Shown here piece by piece: positions 51,802-60,610 of a DNA stretch of 64,000 nt. The stretch's first letter is position 1. The number at the start of each line of letters is the position of its first letter. The position numbers and the translations under genes are program-made. The stretch is from Sphingobium lactosutens (lineage in GTDB: Bacteria > Pseudomonadota > Alphaproteobacteria > Sphingomonadales > Sphingomonadaceae): assembly GCF_013393185.1 (NCBI RefSeq), contig NZ_QJQX01000078.1, positions 61,163 to 125,162 on the forward strand, written 5' to 3'. The notes beneath the pieces were generated by a model. It had not been told where the DNA came from. It ran no database searches and was given only the letters and a program-made list of their open reading frames with translations.

Positions 51802-53427
51802 TCAGCTTAATGTCTGGATGTCGCCGATCTGGATGCCGCTGCTCGCGGTCGACCGGATCGCATTGTCGCGGGGCTGGCGAGAACGCAGGCCGTCCACCAT
51901 CGCCCCCTGCACGTCGTCGAACAGGATGGCCGGGCGCGCGTCGGCCGTCTCGACATCGAAGCTGACGTCGCGCAGACTGATGTTGCGGGCATGGCGGACA
52001 TAGAGGCCATGGGCCGGGAAAGCGCCCATGAAGCTCGGCTCCAGGCTGCTTGCCGGCCGTTCGGGAATGACCCTCCGCGCGTCAGCCTCGCTCCCGCCAC
52101 CCGCCGAGCGGACATGGACGTTGGAAAAGCTCACATCCTCGATCGGCTCGCCCGGATTGCCGATAATGCCGCACGCATAGGGACCGGGCGCGCCCGACAC
52201 ATTGATGTCAGAAAAGCGCACCCGCCGCACCTTTGAAGGACCATTGCCGCGCGGCGCCCGATTGCGGGCCGCCAGTCGCACGAAGATCGGATGGTTGACC
52301 GGATTGCGCAGATTGATGTCGCTGAATGTCACATCCTCCAGCACCCCGCCGTCGATCGCGCCCAGTTGCAGCCCGCGCGTATGCTCGCAGGTGCAGCCCG
52401 AAATCAGGATGTTGCGGAATCCGGTCGCGGAATCGGTACCCAGCTTGATCCGCCCCAACACCCCCACATCGTCGACCGATCGATAGGGCGACGGGCGATA
52501 GCGTCCGCCCACCACCGACCCCAGATCATAGCCGCTGGTCTTGCAGCCGATGACGGTCACATCCTCGCAAAAAACCGGTTCCTGCAGGGCATAGCTGCTC
52601 TTGAGCACGATCGCGTCATCCTTGGGCGCGTTGACCAGGCAATTGCTGATCCGCACGTCGCGGCAGCAGTCGATATCTATGCCGTCGCGATCGGTATCGA
52701 CGGTCAGATTGTCGATCGTCACATTGGTCGATCCCAGCACATAGCAGGCGAAATGCCCGCCTTGCAGGATGGTGAAGTCGCGCAGCAGCACATTGCGACA
52801 GCGGCGCAGCGCCACTGCCTTGTTGCCGCGCCCCTCATAGGCCATTTCGCGCGGGATCGCCCGGCGCGCAGCGTCGGCGGACAGCCCCTGCGCTTTCGGC
52901 GACTTCCACCCCTCTATGCCGTGCCAGCGCGGCGCCGGGCCTTCCCGATCCAGGCCCAGCCCATGGATGATGCCGCGCCCCACGATCGCGACGTCGGTGA
53001 CGCCGTCGCCATAGATCAGGGCGTTGTGGAAATGGGCGACACCGAAGTCGACATATTGCTCGTCATATATGCCCTCGGGCAGATCGTAGCGTCCCTTGTG
53101 CCGTCGCGGATCGGCCGCCTCGATCAGGCTGCCCGGCATCAGCAGCAGGGTGATGTAGCTTTTCAGCCGGATCGAGAAACAGAGATAATGGCCCGGCGGC
53201 ACGACCACCGTGCCGCCGCCCGCCCCGCTCGCCGCCTCGATCGCGCGGTTGAAGGCGTCGGAATCGATCGTGACGCCGTCCCCCTTCGCGCCATGGTCGC
53301 GAACGTTGTAGAAGCCACTCAGCGAACCCGTCGCGCGGACCGGCGCCGATGCCATGGCGAAGGCCGCGCCCAGTCCCAAAGTCATGGCGCGGCGGCTGAA
53401 AACCGCGCGCTCGATCACGCCGCTCAT
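51802..53427 (-). CDS. GH28-like pectate-lyase-superfamily protein, Tat-exported
   Basis: A 541-residue beta-helix protein. The N-terminal SRRAMTLGLGAAFAMASAP is a twin-arginine-like signal, followed by the GH28 opening FYNVRDHGAKGDG. The polygalacturonase acids are conserved (DTDRDGIDID and APKDDAIVLKSS). The catalytic-site His of GHG is missing: the corresponding stretch reads SGYDLGSVVGGRY. Relatives include polygalacturonases, rhamnogalacturonases and exo-acting enzymes on other uronides, so the substrate may differ from polygalacturonate. It is the first gene of the GH28-GH2 unit. Confidence 0.78.
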   Translation of the reverse strand: MSGVIERAVFSRRAMTLGLGAAFAMASAPVRATGSLSGFYNVRDHGAKGDGVTIDSDAFNRAIEAASGAGGGTVVVPPGHYLCFSIRLKSYITLLLMPGSLIEAADPRRHKGRYDLPEGIYDEQYVDFGVAHFHNALIYGDGVTDVAIVGRGIIHGLGLDREGPAPRWHGIEGWKSPKAQGLSADAARRAIPREMAYEGRGNKAVALRRCRNVLLRDFTILQGGHFACYVLGSTNVTIDNLTVDTDRDGIDIDCCRDVRISNCLVNAPKDDAIVLKSSYALQEPVFCEDVTVIGCKTSGYDLGSVVGGRYRPSPYRSVDDVGVLGRIKLGTDSATGFRNILISGCTCEHTRGLQLGAIDGGVLEDVTFSDINLRNPVNHPIFVRLAARNRAPRGNGPSKVRRVRFSDINVSGAPGPYACGIIGNPGEPIEDVSFSNVHVRSAGGGSEADARRVIPERPASSLEPSFMGAFPAHGLYVRHARNISLRDVSFDVETADARPAILFDDVQGAMVDGLRSRQPRDNAIRSTASSGIQIGDIQTLS

Positions 53428-53447
53428 GATGCGATCCCCTCATTATG

Positions 53448-53467
53448 TTGTATGACGTATTATATAA
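53448..53467. promoter_or_regulatory. Candidate operator of the saccharide regulon, copy 2
   Basis: TTGTATGACGTATTATATAA lies 21-40 bp upstream of the GH28-like gene start. It shares the GTATGA(C/T)G core with the motifs before 43714 and 62532/62607. Confidence 0.45.
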
Positions 53468-53490
53468 TGAGGGAGATTAAGCCAAGCCTT

Positions 53491-54621
53491 TTAGATCAGC
53501 ATGCGATTGTCTATTTCGTTGACGCATTTTACGCCGCTCAAGGCCATCGACACCTTCATCCCCTGCGCGATCAGGTCCAGCAGGCGCGCGACGCCCGCCT
53601 CGCCCTGTGCCGCCAGCGCATAAATATAGGCCCGTCCCAGCAATACGCCCCGCGCGCCCAGCGCCAGCATCCGCACCACGTCCAGCCCCGTCCGCACGCC
53701 GCCATCGACCAGCACCGTCAGCTCATCGCCCACGGCATCGGCAATCCCCGGCAGGACGCGCGCGGTCGACAAGGCTCCGTCGAGCTGCCGTCCGCCATGG
53801 TTGGACACGACGATGCCATCCGCACCGAACCGCACCGCATCGCGCGCATCGTCGGTATCGAGGATGCCCTTGACGATCATCTCGCCCTTCCACGCATCCC
53901 TGATCCATTCCAGGTCGGACCAGGTGATGGACGGATCGAAATTCGCGCCCAGCCAGCCGATATAGTCGGCAAGATCGGTCGGCTGTCCGCGATAGGCGGA
54001 CACATTGCCCAGATCATGCGGTCTTCCCAGCAATCCCACATCCCATGCCCATCCTGGCCGACCGATCGCCTGCATCATCCGGCGCAGCGGGGCATGGGGA
54101 CCACTCATCCCCGAATGGGCGTCGCGATAGCGCGCGCCAGGCAGCGGCATGTCGACGGTGAAGACCAGCTTGGTGACGCCCAGCGCCTGCGCCCGCTCCA
54201 GCGCATGGCGCATGAAGCCGCGATCCTTGAGCACATAGAGCTGGAACCAGACGGGCTGGCCGACGGTCTCGACCACTTCCGTCACGGAGCAGACGCTGAC
54301 GGTCGAGAGGATATAGGGAATGCCTGCCTGCCGGGCAGCGCGCGCCACCTGCAACTCGCCCCGGCGCCGCATCATGCCGCCGAGGCCAATCGGTGCGAGC
54401 AGCAGCGGCATCGCCATCGTCTCGCCGAACAATGTCGTATCGAGACTGAGCGCCGATATGTCGCGCAGCACCCGCTGGCGCAATTTGATATCGGCCAGAT
54501 CGGCGCGATTGGCGGCCAGAGTCTCCTCGCCAAAGGCGCCGCCATCGACATAGTCGAACAGGAAGCGCGGCAATCGCCGTCGCGCCGCTTCGCGAAAGTC
54601 GAGTGGCGAGGAAATGATCAT
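53491..54621 (-). CDS. lldD: L-lactate dehydrogenase / FMN-dependent alpha-hydroxy-acid dehydrogenase
   Basis: A 376-residue FMN TIM-barrel enzyme. It starts DFREAARRRLPRFLFDYVDG, and has FQLYVLKDR, the FMN and substrate segment FTVDMPLPGARYRD, the catalytic His and Arg in VSNHGGRQLDG and the phosphate site GRAYIYALAAQG. It oxidises L-lactate to pyruvate and feeds electrons to the membrane. Lactate is the expected end product when 2,4-diketo-3-deoxyrhamnonate or fuconate is split, so it completes the deoxysugar route. It is the last gene of the nine-gene minus operon, overlapping the kinase gene by 4 bp. Confidence 0.88.
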   Translation of the reverse strand: MIISSPLDFREAARRRLPRFLFDYVDGGAFGEETLAANRADLADIKLRQRVLRDISALSLDTTLFGETMAMPLLLAPIGLGGMMRRRGELQVARAARQAGIPYILSTVSVCSVTEVVETVGQPVWFQLYVLKDRGFMRHALERAQALGVTKLVFTVDMPLPGARYRDAHSGMSGPHAPLRRMMQAIGRPGWAWDVGLLGRPHDLGNVSAYRGQPTDLADYIGWLGANFDPSITWSDLEWIRDAWKGEMIVKGILDTDDARDAVRFGADGIVVSNHGGRQLDGALSTARVLPGIADAVGDELTVLVDGGVRTGLDVVRMLALGARGVLLGRAYIYALAAQGEAGVARLLDLIAQGMKVSMALSGVKCVNEIDNRMLI

Positions 54622-55433
54622 GCGATGGTCCTCAGTTGCCGGTCGCTGTCGAGCGACAGGGTCAGGTCGGCGCGTCCCGGCATCTCGGTCAATATATGCC
54701 GGGTCAGCCGCTCATAATGCTGCACGAAGCGGTCGAGCTGCGCCGCATCCATCGCCCGGTTCGCCGCCTCCCCTTGCTCTGCGCGCAGCGCCTCCTCCTG
54801 CTGTCCGCGCCAGCTCCGCACCACCGCGAAATCGGGCGCAGCGAGCAGTATCAGCCGGTCGATCCAGCCGAACAGCTCGGCATAAGGGCCGTAAAGCCGA
54901 CGATTGACATGCCGCCGCCAGATCCCGTCGGGGTCTTCATCCCGCTCCAGCACATTGACCGGCGCAACAAGGTCTGCTTCCGGCTGTGGTCGCGCGCCGA
55001 CACACCAGCCCTCGAAGATCAGCAGGTCGATCGAGCCCGCTATCGCTTCGCCTTCCGAAAAAGGTTCGTCCTGCCCCTTGTCGAAGCGCGGCAGCAGGAC
55101 TGGGTCACCTGCCTTTACCGCCTCACAGAGCGCGATGCCCCGCGCCACGTCATGGGTGCCGGGCACGCCGCGCGTGCGGAACAGCGGATGGACCTCATCT
55201 GCCAGCCGCGCGCGCACAGCCCGTCCAAGATAGAGATCGTCGAGCGACAGGATCGCCGTCCGTCGCCCGTCCTGTTCCATCAGCGCCTGCAATCCCGCCG
55301 CCAGCGTGGACTTTCCCGATCCCTGCGCGCCGCACAGGCCCAGGATCAGCGGTCGGCTCGCTCCCGCCAGCCAGTCCCGCGTCGCCGCCGCGATCCGCTC
55401 AAGCGACGGGGTCAAGCAGCGGCTCTCCGGCAA
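54618..55433 (-). CDS. D-glycerate 3-kinase-like P-loop kinase
   Basis: A 271-residue phosphoribulokinase/GLYK-type kinase. The Walker A motif GLCGAQGSGKSTLAAGL is near residue 34, followed by LSLDDLYLGRA, PRFDKGQDEP and the FEGWCVGAR strand. Members phosphorylate D-glycerate at O3 or related small substrates. Glycerate could come from hydroxypyruvate or tartronate semialdehyde through the adjacent 2-hydroxyacid dehydrogenase, with which it overlaps by 35 bp. That overlap is longer than the usual 4 bp, but the start fits the family. Confidence 0.78.
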   Translation of the reverse strand: MPESRCLTPSLERIAAATRDWLAGASRPLILGLCGAQGSGKSTLAAGLQALMEQDGRRTAILSLDDLYLGRAVRARLADEVHPLFRTRGVPGTHDVARGIALCEAVKAGDPVLLPRFDKGQDEPFSEGEAIAGSIDLLIFEGWCVGARPQPEADLVAPVNVLERDEDPDGIWRRHVNRRLYGPYAELFGWIDRLILLAAPDFAVVRSWRGQQEEALRAEQGEAANRAMDAAQLDRFVQHYERLTRHILTEMPGRADLTLSLDSDRQLRTIA

Positions 55434-56358
55434 AGAAGCGATCGAGATTGTCGGCGACCTTCATCCCCATGGCCGTGCGCGCCTCGATCGTGGCGCTGCC
55501 CAGATGCGGGAGCAGCACCACGTTGGGCAAGTCGATCAGGCCGCCATGGACTTGCGGTTCAGCCTCATAGACATCCAGCCCCGCCGCCGCGATCCGCCGT
55601 TCGGCCAGCGCCTGCGCCAGCGCCGCCTCGTCGATCAGCGATCCGCGCCCGGTATTCACCAGCACCGCATGGCGCTGCATCCGCGCCAGCAGTGCCGCGT
55701 CCACCATATGCCGCGTCTCTGCCCCGCCCGGCGCGTGGAGCGACAGCACATCCGCCTGCTCTGCCAGCGTGCCCAAATCGGTGAAATAGGCATCGGCCGG
55801 CATATCCTCCGCCGGGCGGCGGCCATGATAGGCGATGCGCATGCCGAAGGCCTGCGCCCGCTTCGCCACTGCGCGGGCGATCCGGCCGAAACCGACCAGC
55901 CCCAGCAGCTTGCCGTCGAGCGACTGGCCCAGCAAATGGGTGGGTCGCCATCCAGTCCAGCCGCCACCCCGCAATTCGCGCTCACCCTCGCCCGCCCGGC
56001 GCATCGCCATCAAGATCAGCGTCATGGCGATGTCAGCGGTCGCCTCGGTCAGCACATCGGGCGTATTGGTGACGACCAGCCCCGCCTCACGCGCCGCCGA
56101 AAGATCGATATGCTCATAGCCCGCGCCATAGTTGGCGATGATGCCCGCGCGCCGCCCTTCGGCCAGCAGCACGTCGCGCGTGATCCGGTCCGTGACGGTC
56201 GGGCAGAGCGCATCATGATCCTTCATTGCCTGAGACAGCGCCGCCGCATCCATCGGCCGATCGGTTTCATTGAAGGTCACGTCATAGCTTGCGACAAGCC
56301 GCCGCTCGACCGTCTCAGGCCAACGGCGCGTCAACAGGATGCGCGGCCGTTCGCTCAT
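55399..56358 (-). CDS. D-2-hydroxyacid dehydrogenase (glyoxylate/hydroxypyruvate reductase type)
   Basis: A 319-residue NAD(P)-dependent enzyme. The catalytic Arg lies in VNTGRGSLIDEAAL, the Glu in LDVYEAEPQVHGG and the His in VLLPHLGSATIEA. The dinucleotide loop is LVGFGRIARAVAKRA. It reduces glyoxylate or hydroxypyruvate, or oxidises D-2-hydroxyacids. It overlaps the FAH-family gene upstream by 4 bp. With the glycerate kinase it can pass C2-C3 hydroxyacids into glycolysis. Confidence 0.85.
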   Translation of the reverse strand: MSERPRILLTRRWPETVERRLVASYDVTFNETDRPMDAAALSQAMKDHDALCPTVTDRITRDVLLAEGRRAGIIANYGAGYEHIDLSAAREAGLVVTNTPDVLTEATADIAMTLILMAMRRAGEGERELRGGGWTGWRPTHLLGQSLDGKLLGLVGFGRIARAVAKRAQAFGMRIAYHGRRPAEDMPADAYFTDLGTLAEQADVLSLHAPGGAETRHMVDAALLARMQRHAVLVNTGRGSLIDEAALAQALAERRIAAAGLDVYEAEPQVHGGLIDLPNVVLLPHLGSATIEARTAMGMKVADNLDRFFAGEPLLDPVA

Positions 56359-57521
56359 AATAGCCCCCGCCGTGCCAAATTGCGCATCAGCGCGCCGGTT
56401 CCGAAATCCCAGGGCTCGACCCGGTCGGTCGTCGTTACGCGATTCACCAATGTTCCCAGTTCCTTGCAGCCAATCCGCACGACGTCTCCTTCCGCATGGG
56501 TGAAGCCCCGTCCCGACTCGCCCCGATCCTGTGTCGGCGCGAACAGAGTGCCGAGATAGAGGACGAGGCCATCGGGATAGTGATGATGCGCGTTCACGGC
56601 CTGCGCGACAAGGTCGGCCGGCGATCGGCTGATCTCCGCCATCGCCGAATGCCCTTCCATCACGAAGCCATCCCGGCCCTGGAGCGACAGGGTCACGGTG
56701 ATGTTATCAACTGCCGCCAGATCGAACCTTTCGTCAAATAGCCGCACGAAAGGGCCGATCGCCGCCGCAGCGACATTGTCCTTCGCCTTACCCAGCAGCA
56801 GCGCCGATCGCCCTTCGACATCGCGCAGATTGACGTCGTTGCCCAGCGTCGCGCCGATGATCCGGCCGTCCGATGCGACCACAAGCACGACCTCCGGCTC
56901 CGGATTATTCCAGACCGATCCGGGATGGACGCCGATGTCGCTACCCGCGCCGACGGTCGCCATCGGCTGCGCCTTGGTGAAGATTTCGGCATCCGGACCG
57001 ATGCCGACTTCCAGATATTGGCTCCAGGCTCCGGCGGCGATCAGCGTCTGTTTCAGTTGTGCCGCTTCGTCTGACCCCGGCCGCAAATGGCGCAAATCGT
57101 CGCCTACCAGCGCCCGGACCTGCGCCCTGATCTGGGCCGCCGCATCGGGATTGCCCCTCGCTTTTTCCTCGATCACCCGTTCCAGCATGGAAGTGACGAA
57201 GGTCACGCCCGCCGCCTTCACCGCCTGCAAGTCGATGGGCGAGAGCAGCCAGGGTCGCGTCACGTCTCGCCGGTTGGGCGATGTGTTGGCGAGGATGTCG
57301 CAGAGGGCGCCGACATCCTCGCCCGTAGCGCCGCGTAGCGACTGTGCGGGAGACGATGCTTCACACAGGTCGCGCGCGGTCGGGAAGGCAGCGGAAATAT
57401 CGATCAGTCGATCGCCATCGATGCGGACGATCGACGGCCCCTCGTAATCGGGACGCCAGACACGGCCGAAGAGCAGCGCGTCCGGATCGGCCGGCAGGAT
57501 GGCTGCGGGAAACAGGTCCAT
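56355..57521 (-). CDS. FAH-superfamily protein, XylX-like 2-keto-3-deoxy-sugar-acid dehydratase/hydrolase
   Basis: A 388-residue fumarylacetoacetate hydrolase family protein. The C-terminal FAH fold holds the metal-site region VWNNPEPEVVLVV and TLGNDVNLRDVEGRSALL, with an added N-terminal domain (residues 1-150). The length and two-part form match XylX of Caulobacter, which dehydrates 2-keto-3-deoxy-D-pentonates, rather than the shorter (about 285-residue) diketo-acid hydrolases of the rhamnose pathway. It could act on 2-keto-3-deoxy sugar acids from the locus; hydrolysis of a 2,4-diketo acid is the alternative. Confidence 0.75.
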   Translation of the reverse strand: MDLFPAAILPADPDALLFGRVWRPDYEGPSIVRIDGDRLIDISAAFPTARDLCEASSPAQSLRGATGEDVGALCDILANTSPNRRDVTRPWLLSPIDLQAVKAAGVTFVTSMLERVIEEKARGNPDAAAQIRAQVRALVGDDLRHLRPGSDEAAQLKQTLIAAGAWSQYLEVGIGPDAEIFTKAQPMATVGAGSDIGVHPGSVWNNPEPEVVLVVASDGRIIGATLGNDVNLRDVEGRSALLLGKAKDNVAAAAIGPFVRLFDERFDLAAVDNITVTLSLQGRDGFVMEGHSAMAEISRSPADLVAQAVNAHHHYPDGLVLYLGTLFAPTQDRGESGRGFTHAEGDVVRIGCKELGTLVNRVTTTDRVEPWDFGTGALMRNLARRGLL

Positions 57522-57524
57522 GGC

Positions 57525-58295
57525 TCAGCGCCGCCGGAAATCGGGGGCGCGTCGCTCGGCGAAGGCGGCGCGACCTTCGGCGGCGTCTGCCGTTGCGAAA
57601 CAGATCGCCTGCAAATCCCGCTCATATTCGATCGCCTTGTCACAGGGCATCTGGTGCGCGGCGCGCAGGTTGAGCTTGGCGGTTTCGGCCGCGATCGGCG
57701 CGCGTTCCGCAATGGTCGCGGCAATCGTCAGCGCCCGCGCCATCAACTGCTCAGGCGCCGTCACTTCGCTTACCAGCCCCCAGGCCAGCGCCTGATCGGC
57801 ACTGACCATATCGCCGGTGTAGAGCATCAGCGCAGCATTCGACATGCCGATCGAATGAGCGAGGCCCACGGCCATGCCGCCGCCGCCGATCCAGCCCAGC
57901 TTGATTTCCGGCGCGGCGAAGCGGGCATTGCTCGATGCGATACGGATGTCGCAGGCCATGGCGGTTTCGAGTCCTCCGCCCAGCGCGTAGCCGTTGACCG
58001 CCGCAATCACCGGCTTGCGACAGGCGCGCAGGGCGTCGCAATAATCCTGTCGGTTGCGGAAATCCCAAGGGGTAGCATAGGCATCCAGCGTCGAAATGTC
58101 GGAGCCGGCGGAAAAGGCCTTTTCCCCCGCCCCGGTCACAACCAGCACACGCACCGCGTCGGACCGGTTGCACTCGGCTACCGCCTCGACCAGCGCCGTC
58201 GCCATGTCGGGTGTCATGGCGTTGAGCTTTTCGGGCCGGTTGAGCATGATAGTGGCGATGCGGTCGGCGATATCAAAACGCAATTGAGCGCTCAT
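57525..58295 (-). CDS. Enoyl-CoA hydratase-family protein
   Basis: A 256-residue crotonase with both hydratase glutamates: GGGLETAMACDIRIA and FAAPEIKLGWIGGGG; the oxyanion strand is FSAGSDISTLDAY. Active hydration of an enoyl-CoA is likely. It overlaps the solute-binding-like gene by 4 bp and precedes the FAH-type gene by 3 bp, so it belongs to the sugar-acid operon, an odd place for a CoA enzyme. A CoA-transferase gene in the same operon could supply its substrate. Confidence 0.85.
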   Translation of the reverse strand: MSAQLRFDIADRIATIMLNRPEKLNAMTPDMATALVEAVAECNRSDAVRVLVVTGAGEKAFSAGSDISTLDAYATPWDFRNRQDYCDALRACRKPVIAAVNGYALGGGLETAMACDIRIASSNARFAAPEIKLGWIGGGGMAVGLAHSIGMSNAALMLYTGDMVSADQALAWGLVSEVTAPEQLMARALTIAATIAERAPIAAETAKLNLRAAHQMPCDKAIEYERDLQAICFATADAAEGRAAFAERRAPDFRRR

Positions 58296-59413
58296 AGCTC
58301 CTGTCCTTTGCGGTGATGACGGCGGAAGGCCGCCTCTATGTCGTCCAGCACCCGGTCGGCCGGTTCGCCCTCGATCAGTCCGGCGCGCAGACGCGCAGAC
58401 GCTTCGGACTGGAAGGCGATGGCGCCGTCATGACGCGGGCGCAGGGTGGCGGCCTCCAGCGTCGCGTGAGTGCCGCTGTAGAAACCGCCCCACCGGTCAT
58501 CGACCTGCCGGTCTGTCCAGGCGGCGCGGAGCGAAGGCTGCCCCTCATGCGCCGGAATGAAGTGCCGCTGCGTATCCTCGCCCATCAGCCAGGCGAGATG
58601 CGTCAACAGAGCAGGTGTCACGATACAGCGGCGCGACACGGCGACCCCGGTGCCGCCCAGCATCGATCCGATGCCCCCAACCCCACGCGGCGCATCGGCG
58701 AAGCCAATCCGACCGCCGGGCGCATAATTCACATAACCGTAGATGAGCGGGACAAGGGCGATATCTTCGCCCGCCGTCATCGCTTCGAGCAGCGCGATCG
58801 GATTGGCGTCAATCCATTGCCGGCTGGCCGTGCCGGCGAGCGCGGCCATGATCGCATAGGCGTCACGCCCCGTCGGCCGATCCACGAACCCATCCGCCGG
58901 ACGCACGCCGCCAAGCGCGGCGAAGATTGACTGGAAGGAGAGGATCGCGTGCGGCCCGGCCAGCGACAGCGCGACCGGTTCGGCTTCGGCGAGCGCGATC
59001 ACCTCTTCCCAGGTCTTGGGCGGCGCAGCGATCCGATCGCGGGCATAAACCGTGACCTGCGTTGCGGCGTCGAGCGGCAACGCCCAATGCGCCCCGGCAT
59101 AGCGATAGCTGGCCAGCGAGCGGCCAATTGCGGCCGTCTCCAGACCGGCGATCATCGCATCGCCGAACAGGCTTTCCATCGATTGCAGGCAATCCTGCGC
59201 CACCGCCTCGCCGACATGGGGATGATCGAGAACGATCAGGTCGTAGCGTTCGGCAAGGTCTGCAATGGGCGAGGATTCGAACCCTTCCAGCGGATGGCGG
59301 TCCCAGATGATCGACAGCCCCTGCCGTGGCGCGATGTCACGCGCGGCCGCCTCCAGCGCACGATAGCCGCGCGGATGGTCCCAGGTCAGACCACGATAGC
59401 CCGGCACGCTCAT
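58292..59413 (-). CDS. Solute-binding-protein-like protein without signal peptide
   Basis: A 373-residue protein with the fold pattern of family 1-type extracellular sugar-binding proteins: an N-terminal DHPRGYRALEAAARDIAP, YDLIVLDHPHVGEAV, YAGAHWALPLDAATQVTVYARD, PKTWEEVIALAEAE and a GVAVSRR hinge. It has no signal peptide or lipobox, and no ABC permease or ATPase genes are near, so it is probably cytoplasmic. It overlaps both the CoA-transferase and the crotonase genes by 4 bp. It may have become an intracellular binding or catalytic partner of these CoA enzymes. Function unknown. Confidence 0.65.
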   Translation of the reverse strand: MSVPGYRGLTWDHPRGYRALEAAARDIAPRQGLSIIWDRHPLEGFESSPIADLAERYDLIVLDHPHVGEAVAQDCLQSMESLFGDAMIAGLETAAIGRSLASYRYAGAHWALPLDAATQVTVYARDRIAAPPKTWEEVIALAEAEPVALSLAGPHAILSFQSIFAALGGVRPADGFVDRPTGRDAYAIMAALAGTASRQWIDANPIALLEAMTAGEDIALVPLIYGYVNYAPGGRIGFADAPRGVGGIGSMLGGTGVAVSRRCIVTPALLTHLAWLMGEDTQRHFIPAHEGQPSLRAAWTDRQVDDRWGGFYSGTHATLEAATLRPRHDGAIAFQSEASARLRAGLIEGEPADRVLDDIEAAFRRHHRKGQEL

Positions 59414-60600
59414 GCGTGCTGGCGCACGACGCCGGATTCGATCAACTGCGCGATCTCAGCCTCGCTGCGGCCGATCTCCGCCAGCACCTCCCGACTATGT
59501 TCCCCAACCAGCGGTGCGCCGCGCGTGATGGCCGATGGCGTCCGAGAAAAGCGGATCGGGAAGCCCGGCACCTTCACCCGCCCTTCCGTCTGATGTTCAT
59601 ATTCGACGAAGGTGCCATTGTGGCGGATCTGCGGGTCGTCGATCAGGTCGGCATAGCCGTAGACCGGGCCGCACCAGATGTCGGCGGCGCGGAACGTCTC
59701 CAGCCAGTGCGCAGTATCGCGCGCGATCAGATGCGCCTTCACCCGCGCGAAAATAGCGTCGCGCTGGGTCCAGCCGTCCCGCTCCTCATCCAGTTCTGCA
59801 AAGAAGGGGTCGTCCAGCACCTGCCCCAGCGTCCTGAGCGACGCCATGGCGAGCGTCATATAGCCGTCCGCCGTCGCGAACACGCCATAGGGCGCGCGGA
59901 TATAACTGTGCGCGTGCGGCTCGGCCGACCGGGCCTGGGGCTTGCCGCCGACGGTAAAGACCGACAATTCCTGCATCTGGATGGTGGTGATGGCGTCGAG
60001 CATGTTGACCTGCACCAATTGCCCCTCACCCGTCCGCTCCCGGTGGAACAGCGCGGCAAGCGCGCCCTCAAAAGCGGTATAGGCGGTGACGGCGTCGACC
60101 AGATACTGGCCTGCAGGCGATGGCGGCGCACCCTCCGCTCCGGCCGAGAGCATTGCGCCGGACATGCCCTGCAGCAGCAGATCCTGCCCCGGATAGAGGC
60201 GATAGGGACCATCTTCCCCATAGCCCGACATCGACACATAGATAAGACGCGGGTTGATCGCCGAGAGGGTCTCATAATCGACGCCGAGACGTTCGGCCAC
60301 GCCGGGCCGGTAATTTTGCAGGAAGACATCCGCGTCCTTCACCAGGTCCAGCAAAACCGCCTTGCCCTCCGGCGACTTGAGGTCGATCGCCAGCGAGCGC
60401 TTGTTGCGGTTCAACGAGAGAAAGGAGACGTTGACGCTATTGCCGGTCGCGCCGCCGGCAGAAGCATGGCGCTGCCATTCGCCGCTGGTCGGCTCCACCT
60501 TGATGACGTCGGCGCCCATGTCGCCCAGCCGCTGCGCCGCGAAGGGGCCGGCCATGGCGATGGAACAGTCGAGAACGCGAATATCCTTGAGAATGCTCAT
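59410..60600 (-). CDS. Class III CoA-transferase (CaiB/BaiF family)
   Basis: A 396-residue family III CoA-transferase. It begins LKDIRVLDCSIAMAGPFAAQ and has LGDMGADVIKVE and SLNRNKRSLAIDLKSPEGKA. The catalytic Asp is probably in VNMLDAITTIQ, and the downstream AYTAFEGALAALFHR is typical. It moves CoA between carboxylates without ATP. ATG 60600 follows an AAGGAACAGAT site; the longer frame to 60633 overlaps the SDR end. It shares the operon with a crotonase and sugar-acid enzymes, hinting that a sugar-derived acid is activated to a CoA ester. Confidence 0.88.
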   Translation of the reverse strand: MSILKDIRVLDCSIAMAGPFAAQRLGDMGADVIKVEPTSGEWQRHASAGGATGNSVNVSFLSLNRNKRSLAIDLKSPEGKAVLLDLVKDADVFLQNYRPGVAERLGVDYETLSAINPRLIYVSMSGYGEDGPYRLYPGQDLLLQGMSGAMLSAGAEGAPPSPAGQYLVDAVTAYTAFEGALAALFHRERTGEGQLVQVNMLDAITTIQMQELSVFTVGGKPQARSAEPHAHSYIRAPYGVFATADGYMTLAMASLRTLGQVLDDPFFAELDEERDGWTQRDAIFARVKAHLIARDTAHWLETFRAADIWCGPVYGYADLIDDPQIRHNGTFVEYEHQTEGRVKVPGFPIRFSRTPSAITRGAPLVGEHSREVLAEIGRSEAEIAQLIESGVVRQHA

Positions 60601-60610
60601 ATCTGTTCCT

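Noticed and set aside
49437..51965. An 842-residue plus-strand open frame across the GH2 gene
   Set aside because: It overlaps the end of GH78 and all of the GH2 gene with signal peptide and catalytic motifs; its own sequence is low-complexity and unlike any family.
52291..54717. An 808-residue plus-strand open frame opposite the GH28-like and lldD genes
   Set aside because: Antisense shadow; it crosses the promoter gap between the two real genes and has no recognisable domain.
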